The notes under the pieces were generated by a model, which saw nothing but the letters and a program-made list of their open reading frames with translations, made no database searches and had not been told where the DNA came from. Below are positions 36,383-45,256 of a stretch of 64,000 bases of DNA, piece by piece. The DNA comes from Herbiconiux daphne (GTDB taxonomy: Bacteria > Actinomycetota > Actinomycetes > Actinomycetales > Microbacteriaceae): assembly GCF_024979295.1 (NCBI RefSeq), contig NZ_JANLCJ010000009.1:1-64000 (forward strand). The letters run 5' to 3'. The position numbers and the translations under genes were made by a program. The first letter of the stretch is position 1, and each line of letters begins with the position of its first letter.

Positions 36383-38164
36383 TCACCCCGCGCGGCGGCG
36401 CCGATGCAGGCCGCCGGTGACGGCGACTCCGAGTGCGAGGACGAGTGCCGCAACGCCCAGCGCGCCCGTGGGTTCGGCGCCGGTCGCCGCCAGGCGGGCC
36501 GGTGCGACGGGAGCGCCGCCGACCGGGCCGGCTCCCGACGGCACGGTGCCGGGTGCGGGGGTGGGCGACGGCGCGGGTGCGGGCGCGACCGGCTGGATCG
36601 TGATCGTGGAGACGGCGTCGGTCGAGCCCGCGGAGTTCGTCGCCGTGAGGGTGAAGGTGCTCGATCCGCTCGCGGTCGGTGTTCCGTCGATCACTCCGGT
36701 GGCGGGGTCGAAGCGCAACCCCGCGGGCAATGAACCCGACGAGAGTGTGAACACCGGCGCCGGATTGCCGGTCGCGGTGACGCCGTGGCGGTAGGCGACA
36801 CCGACGGTTCCGGATGCCGGCGGTGCCGACGTGATCACCGGAGCGGTCAGGGGAACGGGGGCGATGGTGAGCCGGAATCGTGCCTGACCGGCAGTCGCCG
36901 CCCGGTTCGTCGCCGTCACGGCGACGAGGAAGTCGCCGTCGACGGTGGGCGTGCCCGAGATGCGCCCGGTCGCCGCGTCGAGCTGCAGTCCGGCCGGCAG
37001 AGGGGTGGCGGTCGACAGGGTCGGGGTGGGCCAGCCCATGGTCTCGATCACGAAGTCGTAGGGAACACCGACCTGCGCGGCGGGCAGCGCCGTCGTCAGG
37101 ATGAGCGGGCTGACGACCGCGTCGAACAGGGCGACCGTCGCGCCGGTGCGTGAACTCGTCGTGGTGTAGACCCGATGTGAGACGGGGTCGACAGACGCCG
37201 CATCGAGCGGGCCGGTGACGAGGGGAGCGGCCGGTTGAGCCTCGAGGCTGCCGAAACGGAGCCCGTGCACACCGGCGTCGTTCGCGGCGTAGACCAGGTC
37301 GAGAGCGGGATCGAGAGCGAGCGATTGCACAGATGAACCCAGCGGATCAGACGTGGCGACCGGCTGCATGTCGGCATCGAAGCTCTGCACCGTGAACGTG
37401 GTGGGCGTGGCGGCCGGCGACGCGAGCCCGACCATCACGCGGCCGCCGGCCGACGCGAGAACCGTGGGCGAACCCGTGAGCGGGGTGCGTTCGGCGGTGT
37501 TCGCCCGCAACGCGGTGATGCTCGGCGGCTGCACGCTCGACAGGAAGAGGGTGTGGGTGGCGGCGTCGACCGCGATGTCGTTGGGGAAGTCGGCGATGGC
37601 CGACAGTGTCGATGTTCTGGCGGCAAGGTCGATGGTCGCGAGGTTGAGGGTTGTCTGGTGCGTCACGTAGGCCGTGTTCGTGCTCTCGTCGACGGCCACG
37701 GCGTCTGCTCCGCTGCCCCCCGTGGCGACCGTGTCGATGACCGTGCCGAAGGTGGGTGAGGCGGTGTCGATGTCGATGATCTGCAGTTCGTTCGAGGACC
37801 GATCCGTGACGAGCAACTCGTGGGTCGCCTGATCGATCACGAGGCGCCCGGGGTCGGCGCCGATGGGGATCGACGGTTTCGCGACGAGAGCGGCGCCGCT
37901 CGAGTCGAACACCAGCACGGCCGCATGAGAACGGTCGATGACGTAGGCGTAGTGGGTGCTGCTGTCGACGGCTGCCGAACTGATGGCCTTCACGCCCGCC
38001 GGACTCGCTGTCGCGACCAGCTGCAGCTCCACGGTGCGGATCGTCAGCGCTGACGCCGACAGCGCGGGCGCGATCGACAGGGCGGCCACGAGCCCGACCC
38101 CGAAGGAGGCGGTGACCAGGGGCCGCAGGGCGCGGAGAAGCGGATGGGGGCTCGGAGAAGACAT
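36383..38164 (-). CDS. LAATG-anchored surface protein with beta-propeller and Ig-like repeats
   Basis: About 593 residues. A signal peptide (LVTASFGVGLVAALSIAPALSA) precedes a YncE-like beta-propeller region with repeated blades (AVDSSTHYAYVIDRSHA; VIDQATHELLVTDR; AVDESTNTAYVTH; AVDAATHTLFLSS; ALDPALDLVYAAN). Two putative Ig/He_PIG domains follow (LPAGLQLDAATGRISGTPTVDG and LPAGLRFDPATGVIDGTPTASG), then a Pro/Ala linker and a sorting signal: LAATG, a hydrophobic helix and terminal RRRR. It is therefore exported and probably sortase-linked to peptidoglycan. Start uncertain: ATG 38164 or 38182. The ligand is unknown; adhesion or matrix binding is inferred. No sortase is nearby. Confidence 0.85.
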   Translation of the reverse strand: MSSPSPHPLLRALRPLVTASFGVGLVAALSIAPALSASALTIRTVELQLVATASPAGVKAISSAAVDSSTHYAYVIDRSHAAVLVFDSSGAALVAKPSIPIGADPGRLVIDQATHELLVTDRSSNELQIIDIDTASPTFGTVIDTVATGGSGADAVAVDESTNTAYVTHQTTLNLATIDLAARTSTLSAIADFPNDIAVDAATHTLFLSSVQPPSITALRANTAERTPLTGSPTVLASAGGRVMVGLASPAATPTTFTVQSFDADMQPVATSDPLGSSVQSLALDPALDLVYAANDAGVHGLRFGSLEAQPAAPLVTGPLDAASVDPVSHRVYTTTSSRTGATVALFDAVVSPLILTTALPAAQVGVPYDFVIETMGWPTPTLSTATPLPAGLQLDAATGRISGTPTVDGDFLVAVTATNRAATAGQARFRLTIAPVPLTAPVITSAPPASGTVGVAYRHGVTATGNPAPVFTLSSGSLPAGLRFDPATGVIDGTPTASGSSTFTLTATNSAGSTDAVSTITIQPVAPAPAPSPTPAPGTVPSGAGPVGGAPVAPARLAATGAEPTGALGVAALVLALGVAVTGGLHRRRRAG

Positions 38165-38288
38165 GAACTGAGGATAGCTCATGCGGCACGAACGCACTAC
38201 ACCTGTGGATAAGTAGCCGCCGCGGCATCCGTTCTGCCGACTCGTGCAGGAAACACCGCCGCAACACCGCCGCAGTAGGCTCGCGAAC

Positions 38289-39965
38289 ATGGTTGACCTG
38301 TTCGACGGCTACGGCGCCACCCTTCTGCCACGAACCCGGCGTGGGAGCGCGGATCCGTGGGACGAGATGTTCCCCGAGCCGAAGTCGCACGATCCGGTGG
38401 AGGCGCGCGCGGCCTACAAAGACATCTATCGGGCACTCGCGAAGATGACGCAGGAAGAACTGCGCGGGCGCACCGACGCCCTTGCGAGCTCGTATCTCGC
38501 GCAGGGCGTGACCTTCGACTTCGCCGGCGAGGAGCGGCCGTTCCCGCTCGACGCGGTGCCCCGCGTGATCGAGCAGAGCGAGTGGGTCGACGTCGAGTCG
38601 GGCATCAAGCAGCGCGTGCGTGCGCTCGAGGCCTTCCTCTCCGACATCTACGGATCGCAGGCCGCCGTGCGCGACGGCGTCATTCCGGCCGGGCTCATCA
38701 GCTCGTCGAACCACTTCCACCGTGAGGCCGCAGGCATCGTGTCGCCGAACAACGTGCGCATCCAGGTGTCGGGCATCGACCTCATCCGCGATGAGAAGGG
38801 CGCCTGGCGGGTGCTCGAAGACAACGTGCGGGTGCCGTCGGGCGTGTCGTACGTCATCTCGAACCGGCGCGTCATGGCGCAGACGCTGCCCGAGCTGTTC
38901 GTCAGCATGCGCGTGCGGCCGGTCGGCGACTACCCCAACAAGCTGCTGCAGGCGCTTCGCGCGTCGGCGCCGAACGGGGTCGACGACCCCACCGTGGTGG
39001 TGCTGACCCCCGGTGTCTACAACTCGGCCTACTTCGAGCACACCCTGCTCGCCCGGTTGATGGGCGTCGAGCTCGTCGAGGGCCGCGACCTGTTCTGTTC
39101 GGGCGGCCGCGTGTGGATGCGCACCACCGCGGGCCCCACCCGCGTCGACGTGATCTACCGCCGGGTCGACGACGAGTTCATCGACCCGCTGCAGTTCCGC
39201 GCCGACTCGATGCTGGGGTCGCCGGGCCTGCTGCTGGCCGCCCGGCTCGGCAACGTCACCATCGCCAACGCGGTCGGCAACGGCGTGGCCGACGACAAGC
39301 TGGTCTACACCTACATGCCCGAGCTCATCCGCTACTACCTGGGCGAGAAGGCCATCATCCCCAACGTCGACACCTGGCGGCTCGAAGACCCGGGTGCGCT
39401 CGAGGAGGTGCTCGACCGGCTCGACGAACTCGTGGTGAAGCCCGTCGACGGCTCCGGCGGCAAGGGTCTGGTGGTCGGCCCCGACGCCTCGCCGAAAGAG
39501 CTCGAGACCCTGCGGGCCCGGCTGATCGAAGACCCGCGGGGGTGGATCGCGCAGCCCGTCGTGCAGCTCTCCACCATTCCCACGCTCGTCGAAGACGGCA
39601 TGCGGCCCCGGCACGCCGACCTGCGTCCCTTTGCGGTGAACGACGGCAACGACATCTGGGTGCTCCCCGGCGGGCTCACCCGGGTGGCCCTGCCCGAAGG
39701 CCAGCTCGTGGTGAACAGCTCGCAGGGCGGCGGCTCGAAAGACACCTGGGTGGTGGGGCAGGATCCGCTCTACTCGTCGAGCGACGGCCACAACATCCAA
39801 GGTCTCGTCGCCGAACAGGCCGCCAACACGCAGTCGATCTCGATCATCCCCGGCCATCAGCCCGACCACTCGCCGGAAGACCGACCCCGCAACACGCACG
39901 ACCAGGCGCAACAGCAGCAGCAACAGCAGGCCGCCCCCACGGCCTCCCCGGAAGGCGGCGAGTGA
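38289..39965 (+). CDS. Circularly permuted ATP-grasp type 2 protein
   Basis: 558-residue protein of the circularly permuted ATP-grasp family (N-terminal ETWDEMF-like DPWDEMFPEP; VSGIDLIRDEKGAWRVLEDNVRVPSGVSYVISNR; nucleotide-binding VVKPVDGSGGKGLVVGP; RHADLRPFAVNDG). It belongs to a conserved trio with alpha-E and transglutaminase-like genes, proposed to make or edit peptide bonds, but the substrate is not known. The C-terminal 60 residues are low complexity with a run of seven glutamines. ATG at 38289 is set by family N terminus (MVDLFDGYG). Stop and the next ATG overlap by one base. Confidence 0.9.
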   Translation: MVDLFDGYGATLLPRTRRGSADPWDEMFPEPKSHDPVEARAAYKDIYRALAKMTQEELRGRTDALASSYLAQGVTFDFAGEERPFPLDAVPRVIEQSEWVDVESGIKQRVRALEAFLSDIYGSQAAVRDGVIPAGLISSSNHFHREAAGIVSPNNVRIQVSGIDLIRDEKGAWRVLEDNVRVPSGVSYVISNRRVMAQTLPELFVSMRVRPVGDYPNKLLQALRASAPNGVDDPTVVVLTPGVYNSAYFEHTLLARLMGVELVEGRDLFCSGGRVWMRTTAGPTRVDVIYRRVDDEFIDPLQFRADSMLGSPGLLLAARLGNVTIANAVGNGVADDKLVYTYMPELIRYYLGEKAIIPNVDTWRLEDPGALEEVLDRLDELVVKPVDGSGGKGLVVGPDASPKELETLRARLIEDPRGWIAQPVVQLSTIPTLVEDGMRPRHADLRPFAVNDGNDIWVLPGGLTRVALPEGQLVVNSSQGGGSKDTWVVGQDPLYSSSDGHNIQGLVAEQAANTQSISIIPGHQPDHSPEDRPRNTHDQAQQQQQQQAAPTASPEGGE

Positions 39966-40903
39966 TGGCCATGCTCTCCCGCATCGCGGAATCGCTGTTC
40001 TGGATCGGCCGCTACATCGAGCGTTCCGACGGCACCGCGCGCATCCTCGACGTGCATCTCCAGCTGCTTCTCGAAGACCCCTGGATCGAAGAGAACCTCG
40101 CCTGCCGCTCGCTGCTGTCGGTGATGGGCTCCGACGTGCCCGATGACAACCGCTCGCTGACCCGCGCCGACGTGCTCGCCATGCTCGCGGTGGACCGCAC
40201 GCATCCGGCCTCCATCGCCTACTCGCTCGGCGCCGCCCGCGAGAACGCGCGCCGCGCCCGCGAGATCGTGTCGACCGAGCTCTGGGAGTGCCTCAACACC
40301 ACCAGGGCGCGGATGCCGCGCCGGGTCGCCGCCGAGAAGACCCACGAGTTCTTCGGCTGGGTGCGTGACCGCTCGGCGCTCGCCGTGGGCATCATGGACT
40401 CCTCGGCCAGCCGTGACGAGGCCTGGCACTTCTTCACCCTCGGCCGCTCGATCGAGCGGGCCGACATGACGGCCCGCCTGCTCGCCACCCGCTCGCTCAC
40501 CGAGGCCAGCGGACCGTCGTGGACAACGATCCTGCGCTCCTGCGGCGCCTACGAGGCCTACCTGCGCACCTACCGGGGTGTACCGTCAGCCCGCAACGCC
40601 GCCGAGTTCCTGCTGCTCGACCGGTTGTTCCCCCGGTCGATCCTCTACTCGGTCACGCGCGCCGAGCAGTGCCTGCGCGACTTGGGGCCGCGGAGCGAAC
40701 GGCTCGGTGTCTCCGACAACTCGCAACGACTGCTCGGCCAGATCCGCAGCCAGCTCGAATACCGGCCGATCACCGACATCCTCAACGAACTCCCGCGCTA
40801 CATGGACGGCGTTCAAGAGGCCACGAGCGCGGCCTCCGAAGCCGTTCGCCAACGCTACTTCCCCACCAACACCGCCCCCAGCTGGATCGGAGAGAGCGTA
40901 TGA
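39965..40903 (+). CDS. Alpha-E domain protein
   Basis: 312-residue all-helical alpha-E family protein (MLSRIAESLFWIGRYIERSDGTARILDVHLQLLLEDP; HFFTLGRSIERADMTARLL; LRTYRG; FLLLDRLFPRSILYS). Always found beside permuted ATP-grasp and transglutaminase genes; biochemical role undetermined. Overlaps both neighbours (TGATG before, ATGA after), so the three products are likely made in fixed ratio. Confidence 0.9.
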   Translation: MAMLSRIAESLFWIGRYIERSDGTARILDVHLQLLLEDPWIEENLACRSLLSVMGSDVPDDNRSLTRADVLAMLAVDRTHPASIAYSLGAARENARRAREIVSTELWECLNTTRARMPRRVAAEKTHEFFGWVRDRSALAVGIMDSSASRDEAWHFFTLGRSIERADMTARLLATRSLTEASGPSWTTILRSCGAYEAYLRTYRGVPSARNAAEFLLLDRLFPRSILYSVTRAEQCLRDLGPRSERLGVSDNSQRLLGQIRSQLEYRPITDILNELPRYMDGVQEATSAASEAVRQRYFPTNTAPSWIGESV

Positions 40904-41745
40904 ACCGGCTTCGCATCCGCCATGTCACCGGGTATCGCTACGAGGGCGAGGTTCAGGCGTCGTACAACGAGGCCCGCATGCTGCCCGTGAGCTCGGAGGG
41001 CCAGTTCGTGCTGCACTCCTCGCTCGACATCGCCCCGGTGTCGTCGAGCCACAACTACGTCGACTACTGGGGCACCCGGGTGTCGTCGTTCGAGGTGCTC
41101 ACCCCGCACCGCGAGCTGTCGCTCACCGCGACGAGCCTGGTGGAGGTGCGCAACCGCGCCCACACGCCGCACGCGGTCGACTGGGAGCTGCTCGCCGACG
41201 CCGCCGCCACCTCGACCACCTACGTCGAGCAGGCCAAGCAGACCAAGCTGACCGCACCGGCCGACGACCTGGCCGCCCTCGCCGAGGAGATCGCGAGCAA
41301 GCACTCCAGCCCGTGCGACGCGGCGCTCGAGGTGTGCAACGAGATCGGCCGCCAGGTCGAGTACGTGCAGGGAGTAACCGGCGTGCAGTCCACGGCCCGG
41401 GAGGCCTGGATCGACAAGCGCGGAGTCTGCCAGGACATCACGCACCTCGCCATCGGCGCCCTGCGGTCGATCGGCATTCCGGCCCGCTACGTGTCGGGCT
41501 ACCTGCACCCGAAGCCGAATGCCGAGATCGGCGAGACCATCGCGGGCGAGTCGCACGCGTGGGTGGAGTGGTTCTGCGGCGACTGGCGGGGCTTCGACCC
41601 CACCAACCAGATCGACATCGGCGAACGCCACGTCATCGTCGGCCGCGGCCGCGACTACAACGACGTGGCGCCGCTGCGAGGCGTCTACGCCGGCCCCTTC
41701 GGGTCGGAGCTGTTCGTGAAGGTCGAGATCACGCGCGAGTCGTGA
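40900..41745 (+). CDS. Transglutaminase-like cysteine protease/amidase
   Basis: 281-residue protein with an N-terminal bacterial transglutaminase-associated domain (LRIRHVTGYRYEGEVQASYNEARMLP) and a transglutaminase core with intact triad Cys177 (KRGVCQDITHLAIG), His219 (GESHAWVEWF) and Asp233 (FDPTN). No signal peptide, so it acts in the cytoplasm, probably as peptidase counterpart of the ATP-grasp ligase. Third gene of the coupled trio; start fixed by ATGA overlap. Confidence 0.92.
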   Translation: MNRLRIRHVTGYRYEGEVQASYNEARMLPVSSEGQFVLHSSLDIAPVSSSHNYVDYWGTRVSSFEVLTPHRELSLTATSLVEVRNRAHTPHAVDWELLADAAATSTTYVEQAKQTKLTAPADDLAALAEEIASKHSSPCDAALEVCNEIGRQVEYVQGVTGVQSTAREAWIDKRGVCQDITHLAIGALRSIGIPARYVSGYLHPKPNAEIGETIAGESHAWVEWFCGDWRGFDPTNQIDIGERHVIVGRGRDYNDVAPLRGVYAGPFGSELFVKVEITRES

Positions 41746-41798
41746 TCTCGACCCCCGGCCGGTGAGGCCCTGAACTCGATGCCCTGAACTCGGTGCGG

Positions 41799-41812
41799 CC
41801 CTGAGCTCAGGG
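41799..41812. repeat. Palindrome spanning the CWB2 gene stop
   Basis: CCCTGAGCTCAGGG is a perfect 14-bp palindrome containing the stop of the CWB2 gene (41807-41809); GCCCTGAACTCG-like copies precede it at 41767-41789. Possibly a short convergent terminator produced by local duplication. Confidence 0.45.
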
Positions 41813-42856
41813 TCTCGTGCTGCCCCGGAGCGACTCGAGGGTGGCGTCGGAGATGGAGTTGGTGCCGCCCAGCACCACGATGCGCCTCGGGTGCAGCCGG
41901 TCGAGCTCGGCCCGCACGGGCGCCGGAACGGATGTCGCCGTGACCAGCAGCACCGGCCCGGCATCGGCGATCGCCGCCGCCGAACCCGCCAGGGCGTCGG
42001 AGTAGACCGAGCCGGAGGCGACGTAGACCGTGGCGATGCCGGGCGGGAACGCGTCGGCCGAGACGGCCGCCGACACCCCGAAGCGGTCGGCCGCCATCAC
42101 CCGGCTGGTGGGGGCCATCGCCTGCAGCCGCGAGTAGGCGGCATCGGAGATGGTGTCGGGGCCGCCGAGCACCACGATCTTCGCCGGCGCCAGGCGGCGC
42201 AGCTCGTCGGCGATGAGCGTGGGCACCTCGTCGCGGTTCACGAGCAGCACCGGGCCGCCCAAACGACCGGCCGCGGCGGAGCCGGACAGTGCGTCGGAGA
42301 AGACGGTGCCCGACGCCACGTAGGCGACGGGCCGGCTCGACGCGAAGGAGCGCGCCGAGACCGCGGCCGAGACCGCGAAGCGGTCGGCGCCGGAGATGCG
42401 GGTGACGGTGCCCGAGTAGCCGTGCAGCGCCGTCTCGACCGAGGCATCGATGGTGGCCGTGCCGCCGAGCACGACGATCTGCTCGGGCTTCAGTCGCGTG
42501 AGCTCGGTGGCCGTGGCCGGCGGAAGCGTGGACTTCTGGGTGAGCAGCACCGCGCCGCCGTGCGCGCCCGCCGCGGCCGAGGCCGACAGTGCGTCGGTGA
42601 ACACCTCGCCCGAGGCGATGAACACGATCGGCACGAGCGGATCGAAGGTGCGCGCCGAGACCGCGGCGGCCGTCTCGTAGCGATCGGCGCCGCCGATGCG
42701 TTGCACCGCCGCGCCGAGCGACGCGGAGTCGCCTCCCGGGTCGGGGTCGGTGGCCGCGGAGGCGGCCGCCGCTCCGCTGAACAACGTGCACGACACGACG
42801 GCCGCGGCCAGCAGGGCCGTCGTGATCCGTCGGGGGAATCTCTGTGGAATAGTCAT
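41807..42856 (-). CDS. Cell wall-binding repeat 2 (CWB2) protein
   Basis: 349-residue secreted protein: signal peptide (ITTALLAAAVVSCTLFSGAAAASA) followed by three CWB2 repeats of about 95 residues. Each starts with RI.GADRYETAAAVSA-like sequence and includes VYVASG..FSDALSGSAAA and IVVLGG..TISDA. CWB2 modules bind cell-wall glycopolymers non-covalently. There is no extra catalytic domain, so it is a wall-binding protein of unknown job. Nucleotide repeats are visible across the three modules. It is convergent with the transglutaminase gene and divergent from a hydrolase gene. Confidence 0.9.
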   Translation of the reverse strand: MTIPQRFPRRITTALLAAAVVSCTLFSGAAAASAATDPDPGGDSASLGAAVQRIGGADRYETAAAVSARTFDPLVPIVFIASGEVFTDALSASAAAGAHGGAVLLTQKSTLPPATATELTRLKPEQIVVLGGTATIDASVETALHGYSGTVTRISGADRFAVSAAVSARSFASSRPVAYVASGTVFSDALSGSAAAGRLGGPVLLVNRDEVPTLIADELRRLAPAKIVVLGGPDTISDAAYSRLQAMAPTSRVMAADRFGVSAAVSADAFPPGIATVYVASGSVYSDALAGSAAAIADAGPVLLVTATSVPAPVRAELDRLHPRRIVVLGGTNSISDATLESLRGSTRP

Positions 42857-42978
42857 GCGGTGAGAATATGTCGGCTTCCGCAGCCCCTGATCGGTCGCCT
42901 GGGCATCTGTGGATGAATCATCCCGACCGCCGGATTGTGCACAACTCGCGGTCAGCGCACCCCGTGCGACAATGACGT

Positions 42979-43923
42979 ATGCCGCAGCACGAGGCGCGGG
43001 GCAGCGCCCACTTCACCGACCGCTTCGTCGACGAGGTCGGGGTCGAGATCACCTACTACGGCTGGACGGTCGAGACGCCGAAGGCCGTGGTGCAGATCTC
43101 CCACGGCGTCGGCGAGCACGCCCTGCGCTACGCCGATCTCGCGGCCGACCTCAACGCGGCCGGCTACAGCGTCTACGCCGCCGATCAGCGCGGCCACGGG
43201 GCGACCGGCCTCGCCCAGCACCGCGGTGATCGCGCCCAGCTCGGCCGTCTCGGCGAGGGCGGACTCCGCGCGACGGTCGACGACATCCGCCAGCTCGGCC
43301 TGCGCATCGCGCGCGAGCACCCTGACGTTCCGCTCGTGCTGCTCGGGCATAGCTGGGGATCGCTGATGGTGCAGAAGCTCGTCAACACCCCGGCGCTCAG
43401 CCACTACGACGCCGTGGTGCTGAGCGGCACCGCCTACCGCATGCCGGGCTTCATGGACGGCGGCGACCTCACCCGCCGGCACCGGCCGACGGATGGCGGC
43501 AACGGCTTCGAGTGGCTCAGCCGCGACACCGCGGCGCAGGAGCGCGCTGCCGCCGACGAGCTCATGTTCCCGGCCGAGGTGCTCAAGCTGTTCGGGCTGC
43601 GCGACTCCCTGCGCCTGTTCGGCCGACCGGCGAAGAAGCTCAGCGCCGACGTGCCGCTCATCATCATGGCGGGGTCGGACGACACCCTCGGCGGCCAGCG
43701 CAGCTCCCAGCGGCTGCACGACGCCTATGTCGCCCGGGCGCGCCTCAGCGACGTCGAGCTCGTGGTCTACACCGACGCCCGCCACGAGATCTTCAACGAG
43801 ACCAACCGTGACGAGGTGGTGGCGGCACTGGTCGACTGGCTCGACCGGCACTTCCCCGACCCGCGTGACCGCACGCCGCCGCCTCCTCCGCCCCCGCCCG
43901 CGGCCGCCCCCACGGGCCGCTGA
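42979..43923 (+). CDS. Alpha/beta hydrolase (monoacylglycerol lipase-like)
   Basis: 314-residue serine hydrolase with the lysophospholipase/MGL-like SHGVGEHALRYADLA oxyanion region, nucleophile Ser125 in GHSWGS, Asp in MAGSDDTLGG and His in DARHEIFNE. No signal peptide. The C terminus ends in a run of prolines (PPPPPPPPAA). The downstream membrane esterase starts 4 bp after the stop, so the two are probably co-transcribed and may act on related esters. Confidence 0.88.
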   Translation: MPQHEARGSAHFTDRFVDEVGVEITYYGWTVETPKAVVQISHGVGEHALRYADLAADLNAAGYSVYAADQRGHGATGLAQHRGDRAQLGRLGEGGLRATVDDIRQLGLRIAREHPDVPLVLLGHSWGSLMVQKLVNTPALSHYDAVVLSGTAYRMPGFMDGGDLTRRHRPTDGGNGFEWLSRDTAAQERAAADELMFPAEVLKLFGLRDSLRLFGRPAKKLSADVPLIIMAGSDDTLGGQRSSQRLHDAYVARARLSDVELVVYTDARHEIFNETNRDEVVAALVDWLDRHFPDPRDRTPPPPPPPPAAAPTGR

Positions 43924-43927
43924 CCCC

Positions 43928-45250
43928 ATGGGCGACGCGATCCTCGACCTCGACATCATCCATGGCCCCGTCGTCTGGATCGTCTTCGCCCTCGCGGCGG
44001 CCGCGTTCGTCTACCTGCTCTTGCGCCCCCCGCGCATCCGCTGGGTTCTGACCGCGCTCATCGGCCTGCTGGGCGGCGCCCTCGTGGCCTTCGCTACCAT
44101 CGCGATCGTCGAGGCGCTCGACGTGTTCGGCGTGCCGCTCACCGTGCAGACCGACGCCTGGGTGGTGGCGACGTTCGCCGCCATCGGCCTGGCCGTGGTG
44201 AACCTCTGGCGGTCGCGCTGGTGGCGCAAACTCGTCGCCGTGCTGGGCATACTGCTGTTCGCGGCATCCGGAACCCTGGGCGTCAACGCCTACTTCGGCC
44301 TCAACACCACGCTCGCCTCGCTCTTCGGCATCGTCGTCGAGAAGCCGATCGACATCAACAAGCCCACCACCTCGCCGAACTCCACCGCCGATCCGGATGC
44401 CGCGGCCACCCCGCTCTACCAGAGCTGGAGCCCGCCCGCCGACATGCCGGCCACCGGCAAGCTGGGCACGCAGGTCATCCCGGCCACGACATCCGGGTTC
44501 ACCAGCCGCCCGGCCGGCATCTACCTGCCGCCCGCGGCGCAGGTGCCGAACGCGCCCGACCTGCCGCTCGTCATCCTCATGATGGGCCAACCCGGCAGCC
44601 CCGACCCGCAGTACATCGGCACGGTGCTCGACGAATACGCGGCCAAGAACAAGGGGCTCGCGCCCATCGTGATCGTGGCCGACCAGCTCGGGCCCGACGA
44701 GAGCCTCGACCCGGTGTGCTCCGACACCGCCCAGCTCGGCAACGCCGAGACGTTCATCACCCATGACGTCGTGGGCTGGGCGCGGGCGAACCTGCGAATC
44801 ATGCAGGATCCGGCCCATTGGGTGATCGCGGGCTACTCCAACGGCGGCGGATGCGCGTTCAAGTACGGCGCGAAATACCCCGAGCTCTGGGGCAACGTGC
44901 TCGACGTGTCGGGTGAGGAGTATCCCGGCTCCGAGGAGCCCGACCAGGTCATCGCGAACCTCTTCGGCGGCGACGCTGCGGCGTTCGAGGCGCAGAAGCC
45001 CGAGTCCATCCTTACCTCGGGCCAACACTCCTACCCAGACACCACGGCGATCTTCACGGTGGGCGAGAACGACCCCACCTTCATCCCCGAGGCGAAGGGC
45101 GCAGCGGATGCCGCCACCGCGGCCGGCTGGACGACCTCGCTCTTCGTCATCCCCGGTGCCGGTCACGTGGTCGACGCCCTCGAAGGCGGCTTCGAGAAGG
45201 GCTTCGGGGTGCTCTACCCGCGGCTCGGCCTCTCGGCCCCCACCGGCTGA
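43928..45250 (+). CDS. Membrane-anchored alpha/beta hydrolase (esterase D-like)
   Basis: 440-residue protein with four predicted N-terminal membrane helices (residues 8-28, 35-57, 68-88 and 97-115) and an extracytoplasmic esterase domain from about residue 160. The domain has the nucleophile elbow GYSNGG, LVILMMGQPGSPDP, and His in IPGAGHVVDAL, resembling the esterase D/antigen 85-like fold used for acyl transfer or ester hydrolysis outside the cell. It begins 4 bp after the previous hydrolase gene. The acyl substrate is unknown. Confidence 0.85.
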   Translation: MGDAILDLDIIHGPVVWIVFALAAAAFVYLLLRPPRIRWVLTALIGLLGGALVAFATIAIVEALDVFGVPLTVQTDAWVVATFAAIGLAVVNLWRSRWWRKLVAVLGILLFAASGTLGVNAYFGLNTTLASLFGIVVEKPIDINKPTTSPNSTADPDAAATPLYQSWSPPADMPATGKLGTQVIPATTSGFTSRPAGIYLPPAAQVPNAPDLPLVILMMGQPGSPDPQYIGTVLDEYAAKNKGLAPIVIVADQLGPDESLDPVCSDTAQLGNAETFITHDVVGWARANLRIMQDPAHWVIAGYSNGGGCAFKYGAKYPELWGNVLDVSGEEYPGSEEPDQVIANLFGGDAAAFEAQKPESILTSGQHSYPDTTAIFTVGENDPTFIPEAKGAADAATAAGWTTSLFVIPGAGHVVDALEGGFEKGFGVLYPRLGLSAPTG

Positions 45251-45256
45251 ACGACC

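Noticed and set aside
41807..42856. Three internal DNA repeats as a recent duplication or assembly artefact
   Set aside because: They encode the three diverged CWB2 modules expected for this protein family.
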